From the NCBI GenBank assembly GCA_948146395.1, contig OX411551.1, forward strand, positions 43,682,796 through 43,746,795: a stretch of DNA of 64,000 bases. Reading direction: 5' to 3'. A program made the position numbers and the translations under genes. Below are positions 9,780 through 22,700 of this stretch, in pieces; within the stretch, counting starts at the first letter, position 1, and each line of letters begins with the position of its first letter. Source of the DNA: Fragum whitleyi (taxonomy: Eukaryota; Mollusca; Bivalvia; Cardiida; Cardiidae). Under the pieces are notes generated by a model. It ran no database searches and was not told where the DNA came from. It was given only the letters and a program-made list of their open reading frames with translations.

Positions 9780-10067
9780 TTGAAATAAATTGTTCTTGTA
9801 AAGTAAAAGGATGTTACCTTAAATTAAGAAGTAACCCAGACTAAATCAGTGATATTAAATGGCTGTAATTTACATGTTAGTTACAAACCTATAAATCTAT
9901 CATGAGATTTCTCGATTTGTATTGTGTTGTATTGTAATAAATGAAGAAAAAATTCTAAATGAATATACACTATGGCATAACGAGGGTAATGGTGATTCTA
10001 TTTTCTTAAAATATATACATTGATAATTATATAATAAGTTTTAAATCTTAATTCTTTAATTTGTTGC

Positions 10068-10296
10068 TTAACCCTTTGCTGTTTAATCCCTGCTAATTAA
10101 CTGCCTGTGATTTTATAATTGAGAAAACATTGTGAAAAAAGAAGAAATTGCTTACAACAAGCAATTTCATCTGTTTCCTCACTATTTTCTACCCTACTGA
10201 ATGGTTATTTTTCAATTTAAATCCACTTTAAATTTTCGTCTGCAAAACCTTTGAATTTGGACAGGTCCAAAATTTTGTAAAACAGGAAAGGGTTAA
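10068..10296 (+). mobile_element. TTAA-flanked MITE, CCCTTTGCTGTTT family, copy 1
   Basis: TTAA|CCCTTTGCTGTTTAATCCCT ... AACAGGAAAGGG|TTAA. TTAA target duplications and CCC-starting ends are characteristic of the piggyBac superfamily. The centre carries a hairpin, GAAATTGCTT ... AAGCAATTTC. Six copies of this element occur in the window, five in this orientation. Confidence 0.85.
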
Positions 10297-10368
10297 TATA
10301 GATATTGACAATCAATTGGTATGTTTAATATGTAACTGACCACTGGTGGTTCATTCTTAAGGTTGGTT

Positions 10369-11916
10369 TAACAAGAGGCCAAAGAGGGCCTGTATCGCTC
10401 CACTGGCTTTATCATCTTCAGACTTTCATTACATGAAGCTTTCTTTGAATGATAACAACCCTTTGAAATCCCTTAAGACCTTTTTAATAATAATTAACTG
10501 GGTATGGCCCACATTGCACCAAAATTCTCAAGTTTCATTGAAATCGGCCCATCAGTTCATCAGGAGACGTAGTTCAAAGATTTCCGGCTCAAAATAAGCC
10601 ACACCCTGCCATGCCAATATTTATGGGCTAATCAAAATTTCACGAACAAATTTTAAGAAGGGTTGCAGAAGGAACATTCTGATAAAGTTTCATTGAAATC
10701 AGCCAGGTGGTTCAGGAGATGTCATTCAAAGTTTTCGGGCTCAAAATAAGCCCCACCCTGCCATATTTATGGGTCAATTAAAATTTTGTGAGTAACTTTT
10801 GTAAAGGGTCTCCAAAGGAACATTCTGGTAAAGTTTCATTGAAATCTGCCCAATGATTCACGAGGAGAAGATTTCGGGCTCGAAAAAAGACATCCCCCCC
10901 CCCCCCCCGACACACCAATACTTTTGGATCAATCAAAATGTCTTGAACAACTTTAAAAAGAAGGTCACACACAGAACATTCTAGTAAAGTTTCATTGAAA
11001 TAGGCCATATGGTTCAGGAGGAAATGTGGTTCAAAGATTTCGGGCTCTAAAAAAGCTCCCATCCTGCCAAGTCCATATTTGGGGGTCAATCAAAATTTCT
11101 TGAACAACTTAAGAAGAAGGGTCACCCAAGGAACATTCTGGTAAAGTTTCATTGGAATCCGCCTTATGGTTCAGGAGGAGATGTTGTTCCAAGATTTTGG
11201 GCTCAAGATAAGCCCCGCCCTGCCACGCCCATATTTGGGGACCAATCAAAATTTCAGAAACAAATTTTGAAAAGGGTCAACCAAGGAATATTCTGGTAAA
11301 GTTTTGTTGAAATCGGCCCAGTGATTCAGGAGATGTCATTCAAAGATATCGTACTCAAAATAAGCCCCGCCCTGCCACGCCCATATTTGGGGGCCAATCA
11401 AAATTTCAGAAACAATTTTTGAAAAGGGTCAACCAAGGAACATTCTGGTAAAGTTTTGTTGAAATCGGCCAAGTGGTTCAGGAGGAGATGTCATTCAAAG
11501 ATTTCGGGCTCAAAATAAGCCACGCCCATATTTGGGGGCCAATCAAAATTTCAGAAACAATTTTTGAAATAGGTCAACCAAGGATCATTCTAGTAAAGTT
11601 TTGTTGAAATCGGCCCAGTGGTTCAGGAGGAGATGTCATTCAAAGATTTCGGGCTCAAAATAAGCCCCGCCCTGCCACACCCATATTTTGGGGTCAATCA
11701 AAATTTCTTTAACAATTTTAGGAAAGGGTCACCCAAGAAACATCCATGCAAAGTTTCATTGAATTTCTACAAAGTTTCATAAAAATCCGCCCATTGGTTT
11801 GGGAGAAGATGTTTAAAGAAAAAGTATACGCACAGACGCACGGACAGACTGACACACGCATGACGGACACACCGCCATGACAATAGCTCGCTGGCCTTCG
11901 GCCAGTGGAGCTAAAA
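10369..11916 (+). repeat. Tandem-repeat element, CCACTGGC family
   Basis: AACAAGAGGCCAAAGAGGGCC hairpin start, word CGCTCCACTGGC, then about ten degenerate units of 110-130 bp (GGAACATTCTGGTAAAGTTT, GGGCTCAAAATAAGCC), a CACAGACGCACGGACAGACT tract, and the terminal hairpin CTGGCCTTCGGCCAG followed by TGGAGCTAAAAA. Contains a C11 homopolymer near 10897. Short ORFs across it follow the repeat period and are not genes. Confidence 0.85.
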
Positions 11917-12742
11917 ACATAGGTTTTCTCAAGTAAAAAGGATGTTACCAGAAAGAAACAAGAAACCCAGAGTAAATTAGTGACATTTATCTTTCATAAC
12001 ATTAAACAGTTGCCATTTACATGACAAACTGATTAATCGATTATCGATTGTTGTCACTGGAAGCCAAAACCAACAGTTACTAATTAATGATTATATCAAT
12101 TAATCAGCCCATCACTAGCCCATGGCACCATGGTAATCAGCCCAGTGAGGATTTAGCGAAGGAATCTGAGAAAACATGCCCAAAGTATCATTCCTCTAAA
12201 GATTGGTTGAATTCTGACATGTAGTTTCGGAGGTTTTAATGGCACCATACGGGGCCATTTTTTGATGAACTGACAATCCATGTCACCAAAATTATCAGCA
12301 TAATCAGCATTAAAGGGAGGAATCTGAAAGAACATATACAAGCATCATACCCTTAAAGTTTGGTTAAATTCTGCCAAGTAGTTTCAGAGAAGTTAATCTT
12401 TTTATATTTTACCATATGGGGCCATGTTCCGTGAATCTACAACACTTAACACCATCTCATCATCCCAATCAATATAAAAGGAAGGAATCTGAAAGAGAAT
12501 ATCCAAGCAATATTCCTGTGAAGTTTGATTGAATTCTGCCCAGTAGTTTCAGAGAAGAAGATGTTTTCATATTCTACCATATGGGGCCAATTTTTGATTA
12601 AACGACAGCCTGTAGCATCCAATTTATGAACCAAATCAGGATTAAAAGAAGTAATCTGAAAAACCTTGTCCAAACAATCGTCCCTCTGAAATCGGGTTTG
12701 AATTTTGCCCAGAAGTTTCAAAGCTATATTTGGCATTGGGTC

Positions 12743-13621
12743 CTTTTCAGCTCACATAAGCACACCATGCTCAAGGGGAGCTTTTAGGATCATCCTGACT
12801 CTGTCATCCGTTGTCCGTTGTCAACTTTCTTAAAATATCTTCTCTTCCTAAACCGCTAGGCCAATTTCAATGAAATTTTGCCAGAATGTTCCCTTGGTGA
12901 ACCTCTTTCAAAAATTGTTTGTCTAAATTCAGATTGGTCCATTAAAATGGGTATGGCAGGGTGTGGCTTATTTTGAACCAAAAATCTTTGTACATCTTCC
13001 CCTCCTGATCAACTGGGCCGATTTTGAAAAAAACTTTACCAGAATGTTCCTTGGGTGACCCTTTTAAAAAATTGTTAGCAAAATTTTGATTGGCCCATTA
13101 CTATGAGTGTGGTAGGGTGGGGCTTATTTTGAGCCCAAAATCATTGAACAACATCTCCTCCTGTACCATTTGGCCAATCTCAAAGAAACTTAAACGGAAT
13201 GTTCCTTGGGTTACCCTTTTCCAAAGTTATTTGCAAAATTTTGATTGGCCCATAAATTTAGGCTTGGCAGGTCGGGGCTTATTTTGAGCCCGAAATCTTT
13301 GAATGACATCTCCTGAACCACAGAGCCAATTTAAATGAAACTTTACCAGAATGTTTCTTGGGTGTCCCTTCTCAAAAATTGTTTGTGAAATTTTGATTGG
13401 CTCCATAAATATGGGTGTGGTAGGGCGGGGCTTATTTTGTGTCTCCTCAGGAATGAATGTTTAGACAGGGTTTATTTTCACTTTAAATTCTTTGAATAAC
13501 ATCTCCTCTTCAATGATAAGGCATATGTGAATGAAACTTTGCAAGAAAATTACTTGGACGAGATCCACTGAACCAATAAAATTCAGGTGAGATTTTTAGG
13601 GCCTTTCTGGCCCTCTTGTTT
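12743..13621 (-). repeat. Tandem-repeat element related to the CCACTGGC family, reversed
   Basis: It starts TTTTCAGCTCACATAAGCAC with a weak stem to GTGAGCT-like sequence. The interior units share GGCTTATTTTGAGCCCAAAA and AACATCTCCTCCTG with the reverse complement of the element at 10369-11916. It ends AGGGCCTTTCTGGCCCTCTT|GTTT, the reversed 5' hairpin. Inserted into the array described for 12120-14036. Confidence 0.7.
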
Positions 13622-13749
13622 GGTGACTCAACAGCCTGAAGTACTCAAGCTGCTAGCCTAATCAGGATTCTATTGAAAGAAGGAATATTTAAAAAAAATG
13701 TCCCAAGCATCATTTCTGTGAACTTTGGTTGAATTCTGCCTAATACATC

Positions 13750-13954
13750 CACACACTGTACAACCGGTTGCGTCGACCATGGTTGAGAGTCAACTACGAC
13801 AGCATCTGAGAATTATCAACTTAAAAATACCAGAGCTTCTTTTGTTTATTTACATGAATTATTTTATTTGACCTACCGTCTCCTCGGTAATATTCTCCGA
13901 TGCTGTCGTAGTTGACTCTCACCTGTCGTCCCCACAACTGGTTGTACGGTGTGT
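13750..13954. mobile_element. MITE with about 62-bp inverted ends
   Basis: The arms ACACACTGTACAACCGGTTG and ACACACCGTACAACCAGTTG (reverse complement of the right end) continue to GAGAGTCAACTACGACAGCA, with about 80 bp between the arms. It interrupts a host repeat unit (ATTCTGCC...TTTCAGAG), giving the insertion site. A 3-4 bp duplication (TCC/TCCA) is possible. Non-coding. Confidence 0.75.
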
Positions 13955-14085
13955 TCCAGAGGTGAAGATAAAAGGTAAATTTTTACAGACAGACATGCTG
14001 ACATATGGACCAGCACACCAATGACCACAGGACATCTTAATGTTTTTCAGGTATAGTTAAGACTTACATATGCATGTAAAACATG

Positions 14086-14425
14086 ACAAGAGCACCACTT
14101 GCAGGTGCCTACGCTTGGCTGTTGAGTGATGGATGGTGGGAAAAAAATTCTATGTTTCAAAAGAGGCATAATTTGCACAAAAAGCATCTAGAGTAATTCT
14201 CGTTGATAGTATAGAATGCTCTTTTGCACAAAAATCATCTATGAAAATTCTCCTTGATAATAAAGCTTGCTCTTTTGATGATGAACATGTGTGCTAAGTT
14301 TCGTTTTAATGCCTTTAGAAGAACCAGAGATATCACAAAATGTCAAAATTTTCACATGATGACAACAACAATACAAAGGCTATAGCAATACCTCAGGTTT
14401 TCTCTGACATCAGCAGAGCTAAAAA
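14086..14425 (+). repeat. ACAAGAGCACC family element
   Basis: ACAAGAGCACCACTTGCAGG with a GCACCACTTGCAGGTGC hairpin, the body blocks AAAGCATCTAGAGTAATTCT and TTGCTCTTTTGATGATGAAC, and the end CAGCAGAGCTAAAAA. The reverse copy at 26146-26444 has the same start and end. Non-coding. Confidence 0.75.
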
Positions 14426-15072
14426 GTGTTAAAAAGCCCTGTACTAACAACAGAGACCAGGGGCCTCTTTCAAGAAAGGTCATACAACAGAAATTTGATG
14501 GTTTAGCAATCATACAATTAAAATTGGCGTTCAAGAAATTATTTTGGCTTTCAAGAAACATGTCCTTTTGTGAAATTTGTGATCAAATTTGCAACACCAA
14601 AAGAGTAGTCATAAATTTTATTATTTTGACTTTACAAGCTAAGAATTTTCTCTGATTTCATTTTAGCTCTGGCAGAGGATTCTCAGATTATTTAGCTTTG
14701 TACATGCCAAGTTTCCAAGTACAATAATGAAAATAAGGAACAAAACAAGATAAATAGGCGGATTTCCTAGGGAGAAAAAGCTGCAGTCAGAAAATTATTT
14801 AAGTATGAACCATAATTTCTTTCCAAAATAAGCAGTAAATAAAACTACAGTAATGGAAAGACATTTTCATCAGATGAAATTAATTTCAACATATCAAAGT
14901 TATGTATTGTAGTTACACTGATACGATATTCATAACTTTTGTTTGAAACTTTTCGTTTAAATTCTTGCATCTGTAAGCATAAGACTGTGATATCCTATAT
15001 TGGTTACAACACGTTCCTTAAATATGGGAAAGTTCACAAATTAGAAGAAATATGAGCTTAAGTTGAAAACAA
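14426..15072. other. No feature seen
   Basis: AT-rich sequence with no exon-like ORF and no inverted repeat that I could identify. Confidence 0.5.
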
Positions 15073-16342
15073 AACAAGAGGACCAAGATGGTCCTAGATC
15101 GCTCACCTGAGTCTCTATGACCCCTGGGACATCACATTAATTAGATAGGCAGATGTCAAAAAGAAGATAATTGCCAAAGATCAATACCATGGAACGTTTT
15201 CAGCGAAAAGCAAGACAGATATGCCTTTTTGCTCTTTGATTCTATGTAAAAAGGGATGCACCCGGGTGGACCCCAAAACTGACCCCAGGGTCTTGATATG
15301 AACAAACTTGGAAGAGGTCCATAAGATGATGCTACATTCTAAATATGAAAGCTGTCTGCCTTCTGGTTTCAGAGAAGAAGATTTTTGAAGGTTTTCCCAT
15401 TTTCACCCATCATGCTCAAATGAGCTGAAAGGGATGCGCCCGGGTGGAGCCCAAATATGACCCAAGGGTCTTGATATGAACAAACTTGGTAGGGGCCCAC
15501 AAGATGATGCTATATACCGAAAATGAAAGCAGTGTGCCCTCTGGTTTCGATTAAAGAAGATTTTAAAAGTTTTTCGCTCTTTGATTCTATGTAAAAAGGG
15601 TTGCGCCCGGTCAAAGCCCAAACATGACCCAAGGGTCTTGATATGAACAAACTTGGTAGAGGTCCACTAGATGATGCTACATACCAAATACGAAAGCTGT
15701 CTGCCTTCTGGTTTCAGAGAAGAAAATTTTTGAAGATTTTTATATTTTTACCCTTCGTACTCATAAGAGATAAAGGGATGCACCCGTGCAAAGCCCAAAT
15801 ATGACCCAAGGGTCTTGTTATGAACAAACTTGGTAGAGGCCCACTAGGTGATGCTACACACCAAATATTTAAGCTGTGTGCCATCTGGTTACAGAGAAGA
15901 AGATTTTTAAAGATTTTCGCTCTTTGATTCTATGTAAAAAGGGTTGGGCCCGGGCAAAGCCCAAATATAACCCCAGGGTCTTGATATGAACAAACTTGGT
16001 AGAGGTCCACTAGATGATGCTACATACCAACTATGAAAGCTGTCTGCCTTCTGCTTTCAGAGAAGAAGATTTTTAAAGATTTTCATATTTTCACCCTTTT
16101 TGTTAAGGGTAAAGGGAAAGTTAAGGGTGGATTTCATTTATTTGAACAACTTTGGTAGAGCTTGACCCAAGGAACATCCCTGCCAAGTTTCATCAAGATT
16201 GGCCCACTGGTTTAGGAGGAGAAGATGTTTAAAGAAATTGTGGACGACGCACGACGCACGACGGACGACTGACGACGGAAGACGGACATTCTACGATCCC
16301 AATAGCTCACCTTGAGCACTTCGTGCTCAGGTGAGCTAAAAA
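15073..16342 (+). repeat. Tandem-repeat element, GCTCACCTGAG family, copy 2
   Basis: Over 90 percent identical by eye to 911-2528 at both ends but with fewer internal units, so internal unit number varies between copies. It has the same terminal hairpin (GAGCACTTCGTGCTC with a TTCG loop) and the ACGACGCACGACGGACGACT tract. Non-coding. Confidence 0.85.
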
Positions 16343-16457
16343 GTAATAGCTAATGAGATATGAAATCAGGGTATTGGTTGTTTCAACTAGCCCTTTTTAG
16401 AATGCTGTATTCAAATAAAATGAATATCTTTACCCTAAACAACATTTATAACAGAAT

Positions 16458-16685
16458 TTAACCCTTTGCTGTTTAATCCCTGCTTTTTTACGTGTCTGTG
16501 ATTTTATGATTGAAAAAACGTGAAAAAAGAAGAAATTGCTTCTGACAAGCAATTTCTTCTTCTTCCACACTATTTTCTACCCTACAGAATGGTTATTTTT
16601 CAAATTTAAATCCACTTTAAATTTTCGTCTGCAAAACCTTTGAATTTGGACAGGTCTAAAATTTTATAAAACAGGAAAGGGTTAA
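16458..16685 (+). mobile_element. TTAA-flanked MITE, CCCTTTGCTGTTT family, copy 2
   Basis: Bounded by TTAA on both sides, with the same central AAATTGCTTCTGACAAGCAA hairpin as copy 1. Confidence 0.85.
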
Positions 16686-18845
16686 TGATAAAAAGATGAA
16701 AAGTTAAGGGTTTGAGTCATTCACCAGCAACTTGGTGCACGTAATCATGAACAAGAGCATGCTCATTTTACCGACAGGTCTTAGGTTCAATTTGCCTTTT
16801 ATTGCTCCACACATATGGGACAACAGCCTCGAGTAGTTGTGCTCTCATTGAAATATTCATATTTGAATATATATCTATTTGTATTTGGACATGCATTAAT
16901 TATTGATTATTTTATTTTTTGTATTGCAAATAGCCGACTATTTACACACTAACATAGAAGTCTTTATCAGATGAATCACACATGCAGATGCATAAGATCA
17001 AGCTTAGGATGACCATATATCTGCGATTTTCAAAGATTTTTTTTTGTGAAAGCTATTTAGGACCATCTTAAATATATAATCATAAATGTTTATGAGATCA
17101 ATCATAGAATTTTTTCTTGGGAGAGGCCCCTGATCATGACAATAGCCCCCCCCCCCCCCCTGGACTTCTGTATCTGTATGTGTAGCTATGTTGTAGAACC
17201 CTTAAAAGGCTTTTACACAACAGAGTGTGTTGTTGCCATATTATTGGCTCTTGTTTTTGAGGGCCAATTTCGTCCAGTGTAGCTAATAAATTTAAACCAC
17301 ATATATACACCAACCCCTTATTTTCGCGGACGTCATATTTTCGCTATAATCGAATTTTAGCGTACTGCTTGCCCTCTGGGCTGTGGATTGATGTAGATTT
17401 TGTGAACAAACCCTACACATATCTACCAAATAAAAAAGTTCAACAATGTCTTGAGTTTTGACATGAATATAATCAAAATATTAATGCATTCAAAATCAGC
17501 ACCATGTTTCATCATTCAGCAACCCCCTTTCCAAATCACCTCCACTTTCTTGTTTGAATGACGTAAACACAATGCAATTTTGACCAATACAGGGCGCAAA
17601 TTTATCAAGGAATGTACAAGAACTTCAATAAAAAAAACTTCAAGAAAATCCAATGTTTGGACCTTAATAAATCATATCAAGATAGATTTTGTAAACTACC
17701 GTGGAAATATGACGTCCTGCCTCAATATGGTGCTCATGAGGTGTCCTGTCAACTCGGCCTGTTTAAAACTCGGCCTGCGTACAACTCGGCCTGTGTAAAA
17801 CTCGGCCTGTATATAACTTATATAGTGTTTAGCCTAGTAAATGGATATATAAGCACACTTATCAGATAGTTAATCAATGTGTGCAGTGTACTTAAAGGAG
17901 GTGCAAATTCACAATTGATGACTAAAATCTATAAAATTTATCTATTTAAAATATATATAAAATATATCTTCATATTTGATACGTATATAACTTGTCATCT
18001 TCTTTTGTGCTTATAAAAAGAAATAATTTGAGTAAAAAGTAAGATTATAATTATTAATCAAAGGACTGAAGGTCCTGAAAGTCGCCATGAGGATGATACC
18101 ATGATATTTTGGAACTTTGGTTATTTGTAATCAATAACTCAGATTTTGAGACAAGAATAACCTGACAGTTATGTTTACAGGCAAACAGATGATACAGAAG
18201 ATCACAATAGCTCACCCCAAAGCACTTACTGTTCTAAAAACAGCTGAATTACAAGCTCCTTTTGTTCAGGTTGCTGTTCAATTTCAGATGCTAAGCCTTT
18301 TCTATCAATTCAAGGGTTCTGTTTGGCAGGTTCTAAGCAGAATCTGACTGATAGAATGTAGTTTTACAGCACTTTTAACAGTATGTCATATTGTGATGGA
18401 TGCAACACCTACGCATCGATTTCCCACCACTATTACCACATCCTCTCTGAGGATGATCATCCAATGTTTTTTTGCACTTAGGTTTATGATTATCAACAAT
18501 TAACCAAACGGCGAAATTTTTGGGTGATACAATTTGAAAAGAGTTGCAGACGACAAAATATATCATATAAACCCTTTCCCCAACAACAACATTTTTTTCA
18601 CTTTCAATTTCAAACTCCTGAGAATCAAAATCCAAGGTCAATTTTCAGTTCAAGATGTATCAATTGTCAAATGTTATTCACAGAGAATATCAAGTTAAAA
18701 CAAAAACCTGGTTCAAATTCCTGATAATGTTCATTAGTGCATGTAGATCTAGTTTTTGTTTCAAGCTTCAATGATCAAGACAATTCATTACTTTTTGGCG
18801 TCATTGGGTCCGGTGCAAAGAGATAGAGTAAATTCCAGAAAAAAG
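16686..18845. other. Gene-free interval with a small tandem repeat
   Basis: No supported gene. It holds a poly-C run (17147-17160) and four copies of a roughly 16-bp unit around AACTCGGCCTG (17752-17812). A - strand ORF at 18375-18641 has a Cys/His-rich end (KCKKTLDDHPQRGCGNSGGK) that looks protein-like but lacks splice context. Confidence 0.5.
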
Positions 18846-19113
18846 CAGAGGCGCGTTCGTTAGAGCAAGATGAAAAATCTATCTAATTGAGATTTTTAAG
18901 ACGTCGTAATGAACGATTTTCGATATTTTGAGTGAAAATATTCGACGTTGTCATGACTACTCGTTTTAAGCCAATGCAAAACCATCTTCGTTTCCTCATT
19001 GAGATATCTTAAGATTCTTATTGAGCCGCTTAAAAATCTCGCTCTACCGAACGCTTTATCTTAAAAATCTTAATAAGAATCTTAAGAATCTCACTCTAAC
19101 GAACGCACCTCTG
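18846..19113. mobile_element. MITE, CAGAGGYGCGTTCGTTAGAG ends
   Basis: CAGAGGCGCGTTCGTTAGAG at the left is matched by the reverse complement of CTCTAACGAACGCACCTCTG at the right. The interior has repeated AGATTTTTAAG/CTTAAAAATCT motifs on both strands. The CAGRG start is hAT-like. No clear target duplication. It lies 585 bp upstream of the SIAE start codon. Confidence 0.7.
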
Positions 19114-19697
19114 TTCTTTGCCTAAACCAGTATACAGACACCCTGTACACTATCACCATCCATAGTTTATTATTGACTAGTTTGTACCGTGAAAATACGA
19201 AGAGCCATGGTACTATGTGGCTATGATGAGGAATTGGCCAGATCATTTTTTTTTTTTTTTTTAATTTTTCAGACGGACCAAACATATGGTAAACAGTAGA
19301 AAATTTTCAAAGTCAAAACATAAGCGCCAATCTAAAACAGAAAAAATAGTCTGTAAGGGAATAATTACATGTTTTCTGGGAAAACAAGCAGTGTTTTTTT
19401 TAAATACTGGATTTCCCGGTTCTTAAACTAGAACAAACGTTTAGTAAGTATGAAGTTAACCGAAAAATCTTTTTTTTTTAAAAACTAAACAAACTTTAAA
19501 GAAAATAAAGTACAAATCGTGTATTTGATAATTGATGCAAAATCTCTTATTTCGATTTTTATTTTCAATTGGCAAGAAAGATTAATCTAAACGGCTTAAA
19601 GTATAGTAGTATTTACACAAAAAATGCAAGAAACGAGCTGGCCATTGTGCATAAGACTTCTATTAGTATAAAACCTACACGAAATTTTCTTAACAAA

Positions 19698-19785
19698 ATG
19701 AAATCAATTTCCTGCGTTTACATTTTGTTTTGTAATATTGCCACCTTTTCTATTGGAAATGAAGTGTTTACCCACCAGATAAAAG
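19698..19785 (+). CDS. SIAE: SIAE exon 1, signal peptide
   Basis: Starts ATG in AACAAAATGAAA, encodes a hydrophobic leader and NEVFTHQIK, and ends AAAAG|GTAAGA in phase 1. The split codon joins with exon 2 to give Asp. The in-frame sequence upstream stays open but has no better ATG, and the leader begins exactly here. Protein is therefore expected to enter the secretory pathway. Confidence 0.8.
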
Positions 19786-22700
19786 GTAAGAGTTTTCAAT
19801 ATTTTATGTCAATTTTTATGCTGAAATTGTTGTGACTAAAGAAAAACACGTCTGGTACGTTCTGTAGGTTTAATAATTATGGTTTTAAAATACACAACGT
19901 CGGAAGTGACGTAACAAAGCGCATTAACGTAACGTTATATAAATTGGGTAAACGCACGTGAATATTAGCGGCGCGTTTAAAGATATTACAGAAATCATTT
20001 ATCTTGATAGACACAAAAAGGATAAATATGAGTGTAGTTTACAAATCTTTCAGACAGATCCACACAAATGCTTCCAACTTTAACCCTTTGCTGTTTAATC
20101 CCTGCTTTTTACGTGCCTGTGATTTTATGATTGAGAAAACATTGTGAAAAAAGAAGAAATTGCTTCTGACAAGCAATTTCCTCTTTTTCCACACTATTTT
20201 CTACCCTTTTGAATGGTTATTTTTCAAATTAAATCCACTGTAAATGTTCGTCTGTAAAACCTTTGAATTTGGACAGGTCCAAAATTTTGTAAAACAGGAA
20301 AGGGTTAAAGTGCTAGTTCAGTCCAGAATTTTATGTTTTTCTTTGTTTAAATCCTGATTAGCTATGGGTTTTTATTAACAAATCTGTTGGTCCGAAATAG
20401 AACAAAATTCTAGCTTTGTTTTAATCTGCACAGGTGTGTTATCGTACAGATCCAATTATCCAATATTTTTTTGGACTGAACTAGTATGGAACTATGTCAC
20501 CATCTTCAGGAACAGACACATATATCTTTGACATCTCAAAAGCATACTATTCATTGCTTCAAAATTAAGCTCCATGTTGCGATGTACCATTCCAGTGTCC
20601 GGGCGTCCATCCTTGCATTTTTTTATTTAACCATCTTCTTCTCCTAAAACAATAGGCAGATTTTAATGAAACTTGTCACAAATATTCCCAAGGTGACTAA
20701 CTTTTTAGGTTGTTCAAGAAGTTATGATTGACTCCTCCAAATATGATCGTGATAGAGTAGGTCTTAGTTCCCCTTTAAAATCTTCAAAAATCACTGCCAA
20801 AGCATTTGGCCGATTTCGATTTAACTTGGCATGAATGTTCCTTGTGTAAACATATTCCATATATGTTATAGGAATTTTTGTTGTTTCAAACATGGGTATG
20901 GGTGGGTAGAGCTTGTGTTATCTCTAAAATCTTTTTAAAAGTCGCCTTCTGCCAAAATATCGTGCTGATTTCAATGAATTTCAGTAAGAGTGACCCTCTT
21001 TAAAAATTGTTCAGGAAACTTTGATTGACCACCTTAATATGTGCGTGGATAGGCTGTGTTTATTTCACTTTAAACATTTTCTCTTCCCAAACAAATCTGC
21101 AAATTTTATACAAACCAGAGGCGTAGCCAGGTTGAAATGAATATCACGCACGGTGGGGGGACGGTGCGGGAGGGGGTGTTACCCCCTCCTGCTGGTGGGG
21201 GTCCGGGGAGCCTCCCCCGGAAAAAAAATGAAAAACTGAACCCGATTGGTGAGCTCTGGTGCAAATTGAAGGGTATTAGAGAGGCAGGTATTCTGAGCTC
21301 AAAATACGATATATTTGGGCCAGTTTTCACGTACAATTCAATATTTAACCAAAACTTTTATGGACATGCTGTTTTGACATAAGGACCTATATGTCTAGTT
21401 CGTCTTGAAGTAAAGTCCTTGAGGCCAGTGACTACACGAGAAATGTTACGACAGCTCTTTTCATGGTAAAACAAAGACACCATCAATAAATCCACGATAA
21501 CGCAAACTTGTATGTCTGGTTTGATCAAACACTGTCATGGGCTCAGCTCCGTCCATAAACAGGGACGGAGCCAGGCTATTACGGTGTATGTTGAAACCAG
21601 GCAGACAATATCAAGTCTACCTTATTAGAGCGGGAGCACTTCAAAATAATGTAATACTTTTCATGGTGTATAAAACCTGCATCGTGATATTCACACAAAA
21701 GATCGTACTGTACTCAAGAAGTTAAATAAACTCGTTTCAAACAAATCAAAGGCAAAAAAAAAAAAAACTAAGAAAACTTAAAAAAAGTCAGAAAAAATAG
21801 CTTCCGAATGCGGGTTTCGAACTCGAGACCCCTGGTGTAATGGCCCTGTCATACCTCAACGTTTTAGCCAGCGTGTGCCTAACGTGTTTGAGAAAACGAC
21901 TAAGTCTATGAAACGTCGGCATACGCTGACCTACATTTTCCTTTTGTCGATTCACAACGCGCTTGTAGCGAGTTCATAGCGTGTTTGAACGTGTGAGTAA
22001 CGCGTGAGTAACGTGTCAAGAACGTGTTGATAGCGTATGTCAGCGTAACCCAACGTTCTTGAGCGTGTGTCCAACGTTCTCGTAACGTCCTCAGAATGTG
22101 CTTAGCGTGTTTGTAACGCGCTGCTAGCGTGTTATAACGTGTTCGCAGCGTGTTTTGGATGACAATATAAATACTGCAAGAAATTACCACTTCAAATTCT
22201 TTCTTTTAATATTTACAGGCCACCGGCCACTACACATATTCAAATTCAAAGTTTACTGGTCCATGTAAAAGAAAATAGGAAAAGACGGAAAGAAAAATAC
22301 ACTGGCATATTAAAACATGCATAAAACAAACTTATAAGATTACAGGCTGATTAAAGCTTCTGGGACTTTTAACTCGAAAATTATTGAGGAAGGGTTAGAA
22401 ATTACTTGTCACAATACATTCTTTTCTTCCTCAATATGCTCTACCATATAGGATGACTTTACTTCAAAATTTTACCAAACTTTGATTCCTGTCTACAAAC
22501 CCTCTCAATCTTGAATAGCTAGTCATATATTTAGGGGAAAAGGTGTACCAAATATCAAACTTGATATATAATGGAGACATATATTCTGAACAGAACAGAA
22601 TAGAGTAAAACACGTCTTGTATTATGTCAACTAAGTACAGCGATGTACATGTCGTTTTGGTATATTGATAATGATAAAAAAGATGAACAAATGTTTGTAT

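Larger units (their letters stand above)
12120..14036. repeat. About 150-bp tandem-repeat region, twice interrupted
   Basis: Units with GGAATCTGA(A/G)A, TTGAATTCTGCC(C/A)AGTAGTTTC and ACCATATGGGGCCA repeat about four times at 12140-12745, resume at 13655-13749, and end with a short GACAGACATGCTGACATATG tail at 13985. The element at 12743-13621 and the MITE at 13750-13954 interrupt the array. There is no gene in the region; ORFs at 12153-12341 and 12446-12736 are readings of the repeat. Confidence 0.65.

Noticed and set aside
18375..18641. - strand ORF with a Cys/His-rich C-terminus
   Set aside because: Protein-like in part, but no acceptor, start context or neighbouring exon could be supported, so not called.
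21810..21840. B-box-like GGGTTTCGAACTCGAGACCC
   Set aside because: A single tRNA-like half without an A box at the right distance; probably a SINE scrap truncated by the element at 21842.
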